From positions 1 through 33,576 of the forward strand of contig CANQTW010000028.1 in assembly GCA_947626845.1 (NCBI GenBank): 33,576 nucleotides of DNA, given 5' to 3'. Positions 16,133 through 22,965 of the stretch are shown here, piece after piece. This DNA comes from an uncultured Oscillospiraceae bacterium. Lineage in GTDB: Bacteria > Bacillota > Clostridia > Oscillospirales > Oscillospiraceae. A program made the position numbers and the translations under genes. The notes under the pieces were generated by a model, which searched no databases, had not been told where the DNA came from, and saw only the letters and a list, made by a program, of their open reading frames with translations. Position 1 is the stretch's first letter. Every line of letters starts with the position of its first letter.

Positions 16133-16399
16133 ATGAAACGGCGCAAGGTTGAAAATCCGACGGATACGGTCTATCAGGAAACCTCCGCCGACGGGGCGTT
16201 CCGATTTGAGGTCTACCGGGATTGGGGCCTTTTTAAGGTGCGAACGGAGCGGAGGATAACGGATGAATATATGGGGCCGGACTGGTTCGGCTGGATTCCC
16301 GTCTCCGACATGGCGCACATCGCCGACAGCCTTGAGCGGGCCGTGGAATTGGGCCGGGAGGGCCTGCGGTGTCTGGCCGGTCAGGAAACTCGACAGTAA
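16133..16399 (+). CDS. Small hypothetical protein inside the pyr operon
   Basis: An 88-residue protein I do not recognise. It begins MKRRKVENPTDTVYQ, has an aromatic middle with repeated charged strands (FRFEVYRDWGLFKVRTERR), then a GWIPVSDMAHIADSLERAVE segment that looks like one amphipathic helix. There is no signal or membrane segment. The start is ATG at 16133 with AAGGAG eight bases upstream. An ATG at 16046 overlapping the HAD stop would add 29 unlikely residues. The 83 bases before it are less GC-rich and contain two overlapping inverted repeats. It lies 23 bases before pyrE. Confidence 0.65.
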   Translation: MKRRKVENPTDTVYQETSADGAFRFEVYRDWGLFKVRTERRITDEYMGPDWFGWIPVSDMAHIADSLERAVELGREGLRCLAGQETRQ

Positions 16400-16422
16400 A
16401 ACATCTCAAAAGGAGAAACTAT

Positions 16423-17079
16423 ATGGAAACCTACAAGCACGACTTTATTGAATTTCTGGAAGGGGCCGGGGTGCTGAAATTCGGCGACTTCACCGCCAAA
16501 TCCGGCAGGAAGATCCCCTACTTCATCAACGCCGGGGAGATCAAGACCGGCGAACAGATCATGCGCCTGGGCCACTTCTACGCCAGGGCGTATCTGGACA
16601 ACCTGGGGGACCGGAGGACCGTCCTCTTCGGGCCGGCCTACAAGGGCATCCCCATCGCGGTGTCCGCCGCGGCGGCGCTGGCAAGGGAGGGGCTTGACCT
16701 GCCCTTCTGCTTCAACCGCAAGGAGGCCAAGGACCACGGCGAGGGCGGCACCATCGTGGGCCACGTCCCCCAGGCCGGGGAGGAGATCGTCATCACCGAG
16801 GACGTGATCACCGCCGGCACGGCCATCCGGGAGAGCATGGAAATCTTATCTCAATTAGAGGGCGCCAAGGTGGCCGCCTGCCTCATCATGGTGAATCGGG
16901 GCGAGCGCGGCAAGACCGACAAGGGCGCCATGGAGGAAATCCAGGAGGAGTTCGGCTTCCCGGTCTACTCCGTGGTGGACGTCTGGGATATCATCGAGTA
17001 TTTGGAGGAAAAGCCGGAGAACGCCGCCAACGTCAAGCGTATCCGCGACTATCTGGCGGTGAACGGAGCGAAAAAATGA
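16423..17079 (+). CDS. pyrE: Orotate phosphoribosyltransferase
   Basis: Joins orotate to PRPP to make OMP. The 218 residues include the substrate region [25 protein letters not shown], the [13 protein letters not shown] loop that closes over the active site, and the PRPP-binding motif [17 protein letters not shown] 16423 is preceded by AAAAGGAG at seven bases. The last four bases (ATGA) are shared with the start of pyrB. Confidence 0.96.
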   Translation: METYKHDFIEFLEGAGVLKFGDFTAKSGRKIPYFINAGEIKTGEQIMRLGHFYARAYLDNLGDRRTVLFGPAYKGIPIAVSAAAALAREGLDLPFCFNRKEAKDHGEGGTIVGHVPQAGEEIVITEDVITAGTAIRESMEILSQLEGAKVAACLIMVNRGERGKTDKGAMEEIQEEFGFPVYSVVDVWDIIEYLEEKPENAANVKRIRDYLAVNGAKK

Positions 17080-17990
17080 GAAGTCTTTTGGATATTTCCG
17101 ATCTCACCGTTGAGGAGATCGACGCGCTGATCGCCAAGGCCCAGGACATCATCGAGCACCCCGATCAATACGCCGAAAAATGCAGGCGTAAAAAGCTGGC
17201 CACCCTCTTTTACGAGCCCTCCACCCGCACCCGTCTGAGCTTTGAGGCGGCCATGCTGGAGCTGGGCGGCAGCGTCATCGGCTTTTCCGAGGCCCAGTCC
17301 AGCTCCGCCGCCAAGGGCGAGAGCGTGGCGGACACCGCCAGGGTCATCAGCTGCTTCGCGGACATCATCGCCATGCGCCACCCCAAGGAGGGCGCGCCCC
17401 GCGTGGCGGCTATGAACGCCAGTATCCCGGTGATCAACGCCGGCGACGGCGGCCACAACCACCCCACCCAGACCCTTACGGACCTGCTCACCATTAAGCG
17501 GGAGAAGGGGCGTCTCGACCACATGACCGTGGGGTGCTGCGGCGACCTGAAATTCGGGCGCACGGTACACTCCCTCTTAGGGGCCATGAGCCGCTACGAG
17601 GGCGTGGACTTCGTGCTGATCTCCCCGGAGGAGCTGAAGGTCCCCGAACATGTGCGCTCGGATATCCTGAACGCCTCCGGCGTCAAATACCGGGAGACGG
17701 AGTCGCTGCTGGAGGCCATGCCGGAGCTGGACGTCCTCTACATGACAAGAGTCCAGCGGGAGCGGTTCATCAGCGAGGCGGACTATGTGCGCCTCAAGGA
17801 CACCTATATCCTCACCCCGGACAAGTTGGAGAACGCCAAGGCCAGCCTCTCCATCCTGCACCCCCTGCCCAGGGTCAACGAAATCAGCGTGGCCATCGAC
17901 GCCGACCCGCGGGCCTGCTACTTCAAACAGGTGCTCAACGGCAAATTCATCCGTATGGCCCTGATCCTTATGCTCTTAGAGGTGGAATGA
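17076..17990 (+). CDS. pyrB: Aspartate carbamoyltransferase catalytic subunit
   Basis: First committed step of pyrimidine synthesis, joining carbamoyl phosphate and aspartate. The 304 residues carry the carbamoyl phosphate motif [36 protein letters not shown] and the HPLPRVNEI loop. All key positions are intact. The ATGA overlap with pyrE indicates coupling. The regulatory subunit follows one base after the stop, so the holoenzyme is probably the allosteric B/I type. Confidence 0.97.
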   Translation: MRSLLDISDLTVEEIDALIAKAQDIIEHPDQYAEKCRRKKLATLFYEPSTRTRLSFEAAMLELGGSVIGFSEAQSSSAAKGESVADTARVISCFADIIAMRHPKEGAPRVAAMNASIPVINAGDGGHNHPTQTLTDLLTIKREKGRLDHMTVGCCGDLKFGRTVHSLLGAMSRYEGVDFVLISPEELKVPEHVRSDILNASGVKYRETESLLEAMPELDVLYMTRVQRERFISEADYVRLKDTYILTPDKLENAKASLSILHPLPRVNEISVAIDADPRACYFKQVLNGKFIRMALILMLLEVE

Positions 17991-17991
17991 G

Positions 17992-18408
17992 ATGTTAATT
18001 GGTACCATCGTGGACGGGATCGTCATCGACCACATCCCTGCGGGGCGGGGCATGGAGCTTTACGGCTACTTAGGCCTGGACAAGCTCAACTGTGAGGTGG
18101 CCCTCATCAAAAACGCCCCCTCCGGCAAACGGGGAAAAAAGGACATTCTGAAGATCAACGAGGTCATCGACCTGAACTTTGACCTGCTGGGCTATATCGA
18201 CCCCCACATCACCGTCAACATCATCCGGGGCGGAGAGCGGGTGGAGAAACGCCACCCCGACCTGCCCGATGAGATTCGGGACGTGATCCGCTGTAAAAAT
18301 CCCCGGTGCATCACCTCCACGGAGCAGGAGATACAGCACATCTTCAAGCTCACGGACCGGGAAAATCGGGTCTACCGCTGCGCCTACTGCGACACGCGGG
18401 CCAAGTGA
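17992..18408 (+). CDS. pyrI: Aspartate carbamoyltransferase regulatory subunit
   Basis: Binds nucleotides and tunes PyrB. The 138 residues show an N-terminal allosteric domain (IDHIPAGRG, LIKNAPSGKRGKKD) and a C-terminal zinc domain with the cysteine pattern CKNPRC then CAYC, which docks on PyrB. Its presence suggests CTP/ATP feedback at the enzyme level. It is the last gene of the operon. Confidence 0.95.
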   Translation: MLIGTIVDGIVIDHIPAGRGMELYGYLGLDKLNCEVALIKNAPSGKRGKKDILKINEVIDLNFDLLGYIDPHITVNIIRGGERVEKRHPDLPDEIRDVIRCKNPRCITSTEQEIQHIFKLTDRENRVYRCAYCDTRAK

Positions 18409-18526
18409 GCCAAAGCTTTGTTATAGCCGCATTATACAGCATCGAATAACTATTGTCAAGTAATTTTTCAAAGTATTTTTGATTTATTCAAAAGTTGCAT
18501 CAATATTGACGTATTTCTAACCTTCC

Positions 18527-18541
18527 GCAACTGGCAGTTGC
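18527..18541. promoter_or_regulatory. Palindrome, possible operator of the following XRE regulator
   Basis: GCAACTGGCAGTTGC is a perfect 7+1+7 palindrome 75 bases upstream of the XRE-type gene. HTH repressors of this kind often bind such sites near their own promoters. No well-spaced promoter could be assigned; TATGAT at 18587-18592 is a possible -10. Confidence 0.35.
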
Positions 18542-18551
18542 GCAATTTCAA

Positions 18552-18583
18552 AGCGCCGGTTTGCAGACAATCCGGCGCTTTTA
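18552..18583 (+). terminator. Intrinsic terminator downstream of pyrI
   Basis: Stem AGCGCCGG / CCGGCGCT (18552-18559 and 18572-18579) with a 12-base loop and TTTT. It is about 145 bases after pyrI, at the end of an AT-rich stretch (18409-18551) with no gene. Confidence 0.6.
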
Positions 18584-18615
18584 CGCTATGATAGCCCATG
18601 AAAGGGGGCTTTGCT

Positions 18616-19533
18616 ATGAGCCTTGGAACAAAACTCTATGAGCTGCGCAATAAGGCCGGCCTCTCCCAGGACGCCCTGGCGGAGAAGCTGGACGTGTCGC
18701 GGCAGTCGGTGAGCAAGTGGGAGACGGACGTCTCGGTGCCGGAGCTGGAAAAGCTCATCAGGCTTGCGGAGCTTTTCAACGTGACCCTGGACGAGCTGGT
18801 GCTGGACAGGCCCGGCCCCGCCGCGCCGGAACCCCCGGAGGCCCCGCCGGAAATCGCCCAGGCCGCGCCGCCGGAGCCGCAGGCCGCCGCGGGCAGGCCC
18901 ATGACCGGCGCGTGGCTGGCGGGGGTGATCCTCCTGATCATCGCCGGGGTGGGCACCCTGCTGGGGCTGTTTTTGGCGGGCTTTGGCATCCTGCTTCTCA
19001 CCGTGCCCCTGTGTGTGCCCGGTATCCTGTGCCTCGCCTGCAAGAAGCGCCCGGCCCTGTGGGCGGTGTGGTCGGCGGTCCTGATGGTGCAGCTTTATCT
19101 GGCCGCCGCCACAGGCTGTTCCCCCGCCGTGCTCGTCAGTTATCTCCTGTACCCGGAGCAGTTTGCCCGCACCTCCCCCGCGACGCCCATCATTTCCGCA
19201 ACCCTGCTGCTGGTGGACATCGCCATGATCGTGTGGACGGCCCTCTCCTTCCGCAAGACCGTTCTGCCCCGAAACGCCAAGACCGTCAGCCTGACGGCGG
19301 CGCTGTGGCTTCTGCTGTTGGTGATCCTGCCCGCCGCCTCCCGGCTGGTCACTCGGACGTTCCTGCCGTACCTCGTCCAGGGCGGCGTCATCGTCATGAC
19401 CCCGGAGCTGCAAAGAAAGACGAATCTGGGACAGGTGCTGCTTAACCTGCTGAGTATCCCCCGCCTCCCCCTCCTGGCCGCCGCCGTCACCATGACGGTA
19501 CTGCTGTTGAAGAGGCGGAAAAAGGAACTGTAA
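18616..19533 (+). CDS. XRE-family HTH protein with multi-pass membrane domain
   Basis: A 305-residue protein. Residues 1-60 are a Cro/C1-type HTH (LSQDALAEKLDVSRQSVSKWE). A Pro/Ala-rich linker spans about 72-95. The rest is hydrophobic with about six membrane helices (for example GVILLIIAGVGTLLGLFLAG and SLTAALWLLLLVIL) and ends in a basic KRRKKEL tail. This is a common clostridial architecture, a membrane-bound regulator of unknown signal. ATG 18616 has AAGGGGG seven bases upstream, better than the ATG at 18598. A strong terminator follows. Confidence 0.85.
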   Translation: MSLGTKLYELRNKAGLSQDALAEKLDVSRQSVSKWETDVSVPELEKLIRLAELFNVTLDELVLDRPGPAAPEPPEAPPEIAQAAPPEPQAAAGRPMTGAWLAGVILLIIAGVGTLLGLFLAGFGILLLTVPLCVPGILCLACKKRPALWAVWSAVLMVQLYLAAATGCSPAVLVSYLLYPEQFARTSPATPIISATLLLVDIAMIVWTALSFRKTVLPRNAKTVSLTAALWLLLLVILPAASRLVTRTFLPYLVQGGVIVMTPELQRKTNLGQVLLNLLSIPRLPLLAAAVTMTVLLLKRRKKEL

Positions 19534-19548
19534 GGCAAAATGAAAACC

Positions 19549-19584
19549 GTCGGGCGGGTTTAGACCCCGCCCGACAACGTTTTT
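19549..19584 (+). terminator. Intrinsic terminator after the XRE membrane gene
   Basis: Perfect 10-bp stem GTCGGGCGGG / CCCGCCCGAC (19549-19558 and 19566-19575), then AACG and TTTTT. It lies 15 bases after the stop. Its loop TTTAGAC resembles the GGCGGGTTTRGAACCCGCC repeats. Confidence 0.85.
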
Positions 19585-19609
19585 AAATAGATTTTTGGGG
19601 ATTCGGAGG

Positions 19610-19765
19610 GCCGTAATGGGGCCCCCATCGGGCTGTTGCCCGATGGGGAAAGGAGGAGCGAACACCGCGCCTGAGCCGTCACGCTTGCGTGACGGCGCGG
19701 GTTCGACTCCCGTCACCTTAAGCGTGTTCCGCGACGACGCCGGCGGCCCGTACGGCGTTTAGGGG
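19610..19765 (-). repeat. Inverted partial copy of the composite repeat
   Basis: The reverse complement of 19615-19690 aligns along its length with 3144-3225: both read AAGCGTGACGGCTCAG, then TTCGCTCCTCCT, then a hairpin, then GGGGCCCCAT. The hairpin arms differ between copies (CCCCATCGGGC/GCCCGATGGGG here) yet remain paired. On its right, GCGGCCCGTACGGCGT (about 19743-19758) repeats 3044 and 20638. Confidence 0.75.
19691..19721 (+). other. T-arm-like remnant resembling a tRNA or tmRNA 3' end
   Basis: GCGGG-TTCGACT-CCCGT (19697-19713) is a good T-stem and loop, followed by CACCTTA where an acceptor strand would be. It resembles the 3' end of tmRNA genes. No matching 5' acceptor strand (TAAGGTG) is present upstream, so it is not a functional tRNA. 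It may be an old attachment-site remnant bordering the AT-richer islet to its right. Confidence 0.35.
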
Positions 19766-19784
19766 GGGCATTATGGGTCTACCT

Positions 19785-20009
19785 TTACCGCCCCTGCGGG
19801 GGTATGTACACCACCAAATCGTTGACGGCGACGTGGAGGTAGGTGCAGAGCTTGCAGAGAACGCCTGTGTCCAGGAGCCGGAATTCGCCGCCACAGCAGC
19901 GGTCAAAGGTTCTGGGAGATATGTTCAGGTCCTTGCAAATTCTGGTTTTGGATATGCCCCGTTCCGCCAATTTTTCTGCCAGTTTGAACTGAAGCTTGCC
20001 GTAGTCCAT
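19785..20009 (-). CDS. Small XRE-type HTH protein
   Basis: A 74-residue protein, almost entirely a Cro/C1-type DNA-binding domain (KLAERGISKTRICKDLNISPRTFDR as two helices of the HTH), with four cysteines in its second half. The start is ATG at 20009 with AAAGGAG seven bases upstream on the minus strand. It lies 91 bases downstream of the small membrane gene on the same strand; that gap holds a 14-bp hairpin at 20049-20080. The partner genes suggest a small regulatory module, possibly from a mobile element. Confidence 0.75.
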   Translation of the reverse strand: MDYGKLQFKLAEKLAERGISKTRICKDLNISPRTFDRCCGGEFRLLDTGVLCKLCTYLHVAVNDLVVYIPPQGR

Positions 20010-20048
20010 GTGGATACTCCTTTGTGTGATTTTTCAGCGCGGTTGGCG

Positions 20049-20080
20049 GCTTTTCCCGCCGGGTCACCGGCGGGGAAAGC
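20049..20080. repeat. 14-bp hairpin between the small membrane gene and the HTH gene
   Basis: 20049-20062 pairs with 20067-20080 (core CCCGCCGG / CCGGCGGG, loop GTCA, one T-G pair). On the minus strand it is not followed by T, so it may stabilise or process the transcript between the two genes and not end it. Confidence 0.55.
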
Positions 20081-20100
20081 TTATTTATGTTTGTGCTTCA

Positions 20101-20274
20101 TCAAATTTTTTTAAAATCACGCCCGCGCTGAAAACCGTAGATATACGCGGCAACGAAAGATGTAAAAAAAACACCGAAAGAATAAAAAGCGCGCAATTCA
20201 GACAGGCGTAAGTCATATCGATTGGGTGGATGGACATCATACCAACGCATGACCCATTCATTATCATGAAACAT
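20101..20274 (-). CDS. 57-residue single-pass membrane protein, unknown
   Basis: Starts MFHDNEWVMRWYDVHP and has one hydrophobic stretch, FYSFGVFFTSFVAAYIYGF (about residues 31-49), ended by charged QRGRDFKKI. This would place a short tail inside the cell. ATG 20274 has AAAGGAG eight bases upstream; an upstream in-frame start at 20301 lies before that site. It is driven by a perfect consensus promoter carrying a palindromic operator and is divergent from an XRE gene. I do not recognise a family. A tightly repressed small hydrophobic peptide is reminiscent of toxins or phage/ICE functions, but nothing in the sequence proves it. Confidence 0.65.
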   Translation of the reverse strand: MFHDNEWVMRWYDVHPPNRYDLRLSELRAFYSFGVFFTSFVAAYIYGFQRGRDFKKI

Positions 20275-20295
20275 AAATATCACTCCTTTCAATAA

Positions 20296-20346
20296 TGCCA
20301 TATCATGGCACTGTTAAAAGTCATTATAGTGCCTTATAATGGCACT
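20296..20346. promoter_or_regulatory. Two palindromic operators in the divergent HTH intergenic region
   Basis: Site 1 is TGCCAT-ATC-ATGGCA (20296-20310). Site 2 is AGTGCC-TTATAAT-GGCACT (20328-20346). Both contain TGCC..GGCA half-sites, and both sit in the direct repeat ATGGCACTGT (20305-20314 and 20339-20348), 34 bases apart. They are the natural binding sites for the XRE protein encoded at 20375 or the one at 19785. Confidence 0.7.
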
Positions 20347-20351
20347 GTCAA
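20323..20351 (-). promoter_or_regulatory. Perfect consensus promoter for the small membrane gene
   Basis: On the minus strand TTGACA (20346-20351), exactly 17 bases, then TATAAT (20323-20328). The operator AGTGCC-N7-GGCACT fills the spacer. On the opposite strand a TATAAT (20335-20340) lies within the same spacer and could serve the divergent XRE gene, so one bound repressor could block both. Confidence 0.85.
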
Positions 20352-20374
20352 GACTTTTTTCAGGAGGGACACAT

Positions 20375-20617
20375 ATGTTTGCGGAAAGGCTCAATAAAAC
20401 AAGAAAAGAAAAGCATATAACGGCTCAGCAAATGGCCGACATTTTGCACACGGGAATACGAAATTATCGAAAATACGAAAGCGGAGACGCAAAACCAACG
20501 CTTGAAACGCTTGTACAGATAGCCGATTATCTGGATGTATCAGCAGATTATCTGCTGTGCCGGGACGAATGGATAAAACGAAAAGAAGAAAAGAACAGCG
20601 GAACACCAGCGCTTTGA
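20375..20617 (+). CDS. XRE-family HTH transcriptional regulator
   Basis: An 80-residue protein that is nearly all a Cro/C1 HTH domain: ERLNKTRKEKHITAQQMADIL, then the recognition segment TGIRNYRKYESGDAKPTLET, then LVQIADYLDVSADYLL. ATG 20375 follows AGGAGGG by six bases. It is divergent from the small membrane gene, with operators between them, so autoregulation and control of that gene are likely. Codon use is visibly AT-richer (many AAA, GAA, ATA) than neighbouring housekeeping genes, suggesting acquisition. Confidence 0.88.
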   Translation: MFAERLNKTRKEKHITAQQMADILHTGIRNYRKYESGDAKPTLETLVQIADYLDVSADYLLCRDEWIKRKEEKNSGTPAL

Positions 20618-20622
20618 AAATC

Positions 20623-20790
20623 GGGCCGCCTGGAGAGGCGGCCCGTACGGCGTCTAAATTTAATTTTCAGAAATTCGGCGGGCGGGTTTGGAACCCGCCC
20701 CTACGGCTTTTAAGGAAGATTTTCCTTTATTTTTTAAAAATCTTTCAATTGGGCTTGTAGGGGCCGCCGCCCACGGCGGCCCACATTCTT
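20623..20790. repeat. Partial copies of the composite repeat
   Basis: GGGCCGCC/GGCGGCCC palindromes at 20623-20644 (loop TGGAGA) and 20761-20782 (loop GCCCAC). Between them 20638-20704 repeats 3044-3110 with only a few differences, including the GGCGGGTTTGGAACCCGCCCCTAC element. The block fills the space between the XRE gene and the oad terminator; no gene is seen. Confidence 0.85.
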
Positions 20791-20825
20791 TATTACGCGG
20801 TGGAGGCGCAACTTTAGCGATGGCG

Positions 20826-20862
20826 CAAAAAATTCCGGCGGCCCGCGAGGGGACGCCGGAAT
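20826..20862 (-). terminator. Intrinsic terminator of the oad operon
   Basis: On the minus strand the stem ATTCCGGCG / CGCCGGAAT (20854-20862 and 20832-20840) is followed by a T-run (complement of 20827-20832). It is 35 bases after the oadB stop. Confidence 0.85.
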
Positions 20863-20896
20863 CGGTATGAATCGGTGCGCGGCTTCCGCGATGACG

Positions 20897-22210
20897 TCAG
20901 GCGCCGAAGACCTTGATGAGGAATCCGGCGGCGATGGCGGAGCCGATGACGCCGGCCACGTTGGGGCCCATGGCGTGCATCAGCAGGAAGTTGGAGGGGT
21001 TGGCCTTCTGGCCCTCCACCTGGGCGACCCGCGCGGCCATCGGCACGGCGGAGACGCCGGCGGCGCCGATGAGGGGGTTGATCTTCCCGCCGGAGAGCTT
21101 ATACATGAGCTTGCCCACCAAAAGGCCGCCCACCGTGGAGAAGCAGAAGGCGATCAGGCCCAGAAGCACGATCTTCAGGGTGTTCAGCGTCAGGAACCGG
21201 GCGGCCACGGTGGTGGCGCCCACGGAAATGCCCAAAAACAGCGTGACGATGTTCATGAGGGCGTTTTGGGCCACGTCGGAGAGCCGCTCGGTGACGCCGG
21301 TCTCCCGCAGGAGGTTGCCGAACATCAGGCACCCGATGAGGGGCGCGGTGGAGGGCAGCAGCAGGATGATGAAGCCGGCCACCAGGATGGGGAAGACGAT
21401 CTTCTCGGTCTTGGAGACCTCCCGCAGCTGCTCCATTTTGACGGAGCGCTCCTTTTCCGTGGTCAGCGCCCGCATGATGGGCGGCTGGATCATGGGGATC
21501 AGGGCCATATAGGAGTAGGCGGCGATGGCGATGGGGCCCAGGAGGGCCGGGGCCAGGAGCATACAGGTCAAGATCGCCGTAGGCCCGTCCGCGCCGCCGA
21601 TGATGCCGATGGCCGCGGCCTGGTTGCCGTTAAAGCCCAGCAAAACGGCGCCGAGAAAGGCGAAGAATACGCCGAACTGGGCCGCCGCCCCCAGGAAGAA
21701 GCTCTTGGGGTTGGCGATCAGCGGGCCGAAGTCGGTCATAGCCCCCACGCCGATGAAGATGAGGCAGGGGTAGATGCCGGCCTTCACGCCGATGTAGAGG
21801 ATATCGAGAAGGCCGCCGATGTGGGCGATATCGGTGAAGGAGAGCTTTTCAATGATCTCCGGCTCCTGGGCGTCCTCCGGGAGGGAGGCCATATACTCCT
21901 CCACGGAGAGGACCCGCTCCTCCTCCACGTTGTAGAGGATGGCCTCGTTGGCGGCATCGTAGGGGCACTCATAGACGTAGGCGTCCCACATTGCCATGTG
22001 GTACAGGCCCGCGCCGGGCAGATTGGTGAGCAGGGTGCCGAAGGCAATGCCCACCAGCAAAAGCGGCTCGAATTTCTTCTTGATGCCCAGGTACAGCAGC
22101 ACCAGGGCCACGATGATCATAACGAGGGACTTCCAGCCGCCGTTTTCAAAGAAGCCCATAAAGCCGGATTCCATCCACAGCTTTTTCAGGGTCTCCAGGA
22201 TGTTGTTCAC
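20897..22210 (-). CDS. oadB: Sodium-pumping decarboxylase beta subunit (OadB/GcdB family)
   Basis: The membrane subunit that decarboxylates carboxybiotin and exports Na+. The 437 residues contain many hydrophobic helices and the conserved GIIGGADGPTAI segment, whose Asp is a known sodium-site residue in the family. The end repeats GAAGVSAVPMAARV and HAMGPNVAGVIGSAIAAG are also conserved. Residues about 78-125 form a longer charged loop (VYECPYDAANEAIL to EKLSF), a clostridial feature. The start is GTG at 22210 with AAGGGGG upstream. It is the last gene of the operon, 13 bases after the biotin carrier gene. Confidence 0.94.
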   Translation of the reverse strand: MNNILETLKKLWMESGFMGFFENGGWKSLVMIIVALVLLYLGIKKKFEPLLLVGIAFGTLLTNLPGAGLYHMAMWDAYVYECPYDAANEAILYNVEEERVLSVEEYMASLPEDAQEPEIIEKLSFTDIAHIGGLLDILYIGVKAGIYPCLIFIGVGAMTDFGPLIANPKSFFLGAAAQFGVFFAFLGAVLLGFNGNQAAAIGIIGGADGPTAILTCMLLAPALLGPIAIAAYSYMALIPMIQPPIMRALTTEKERSVKMEQLREVSKTEKIVFPILVAGFIILLLPSTAPLIGCLMFGNLLRETGVTERLSDVAQNALMNIVTLFLGISVGATTVAARFLTLNTLKIVLLGLIAFCFSTVGGLLVGKLMYKLSGGKINPLIGAAGVSAVPMAARVAQVEGQKANPSNFLLMHAMGPNVAGVIGSAIAAGFLIKVFGA

Positions 22211-22223
22211 GGATCGCGCCCCC

Positions 22224-22628
22224 TTATGCCAGCACCACTAAGGGCGAGCCGGTCTCCACCTTGGCGCCCTTCTGGGTCACCACCTGGGCCACAGTGCCGT
22301 CGCGGGGCGCCATGATCTCGTTTTCCATCTTCATGGCCTCCAGCACCACCAGCACATCGCCGGCCTTCACCGCGTCGCCGGCCTTCACGTTGATCTTCAC
22401 GATGTTCCCCGGCATGGGGGCGTTGACGGCCTCGCCGCCGGCCACAGCCGGAGCAGGGGCGGGCGCGGGCGCCGGGGCGGGTGCCGCCGGAGCGGACGGG
22501 GCGGGCGCGGGCGCGGCGGGGGCCTTCCCCGCCGGAGCGGCGGCGTCGTACTCACTGAGGAGCATGGCTTCGCCGTGCTCCACCTCCACCTCGTAGGTCT
22601 TTCCGTTGAGCGTTACAAGATATTTCAT
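22224..22628 (-). CDS. Biotin carrier protein of the sodium-pumping decarboxylase
   Basis: A 134-residue biotinyl protein that shuttles CO2 from OadA to OadB. The C-terminal domain (about 67-134) carries EAMKMEN with the biotinylated Lys100. The N-terminal strand region is joined to it by a long Ala-Pro linker (about 29-62), as in glutaconyl-CoA decarboxylase gamma subunits. The ATG at 22628 overlaps the oadG stop by four bases (ATGA). Confidence 0.95.
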   Translation of the reverse strand: MKYLVTLNGKTYEVEVEHGEAMLLSEYDAAAPAGKAPAAPAPAPSAPAAPAPAPAPAPAPAVAGGEAVNAPMPGNIVKINVKAGDAVKAGDVLVVLEAMKMENEIMAPRDGTVAQVVTQKGAKVETGSPLVVLA

Positions 22629-22960
22629 GACTTTTTGACCTCCCGAATTGAGATGAAGCGCAGTTCATTGAGGGGTATTTTCAGCTCGTCGGCCACGATG
22701 GCCATGATCATGGCGGCGTCCCGGTCAGGGGTGTCGTAGAGCTTCAGATCGCCCGCCGTACCGGGGGCCGCGGGGGCGGCGGGGACGGGGGCGGCCTGTT
22801 GTTCCGCCGCGGGGACAGGGGCGGGGGTGGGCTTTTTCCGGCTCATGACCCGGCCCATCAGCACCACCACCAGCACCAAAAGCGCGATGCCCAAAAAGAC
22901 GATGGCGTAGCCCATGACGGCGTCAATGGCCGCGTCGCCCAGATTCATTTTCAGGTTCAT
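22625..22960 (-). CDS. oadG: Decarboxylase gamma/delta-type small membrane subunit
   Basis: A 111-residue protein with one membrane helix at about 14-37 ([21 protein letters not shown]), a Pro/Ala-rich linker and a short C-terminal domain. This is the OadG architecture that anchors and assembles the complex. I start at ATG 22960, eight bases after GGAGGAG; the longer frame upstream lies within oadA. It is five bases after the oadA stop and overlaps the biotin carrier gene. Confidence 0.88.
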   Translation of the reverse strand: MNLKMNLGDAAIDAVMGYAIVFLGIALLVLVVVLMGRVMSRKKPTPAPVPAAEQQAAPVPAAPAAPGTAGDLKLYDTPDRDAAMIMAIVADELKIPLNELRFISIREVKKS

Positions 22961-22965
22961 CCGTC

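Noticed and set aside
19650..19721. Complete tRNA or tRNA-Sec gene
   Set aside because: A T-arm and a preceding hairpin like a long variable arm are visible, but there is no anticodon arm, D-arm or matching 5' acceptor strand.
20867..22315. Plus-strand open frame of 482 codons opposite oadB
   Set aside because: Shadow frame with His/Gly/Asp repeats; the oadB frame on the minus strand is a clear family member.
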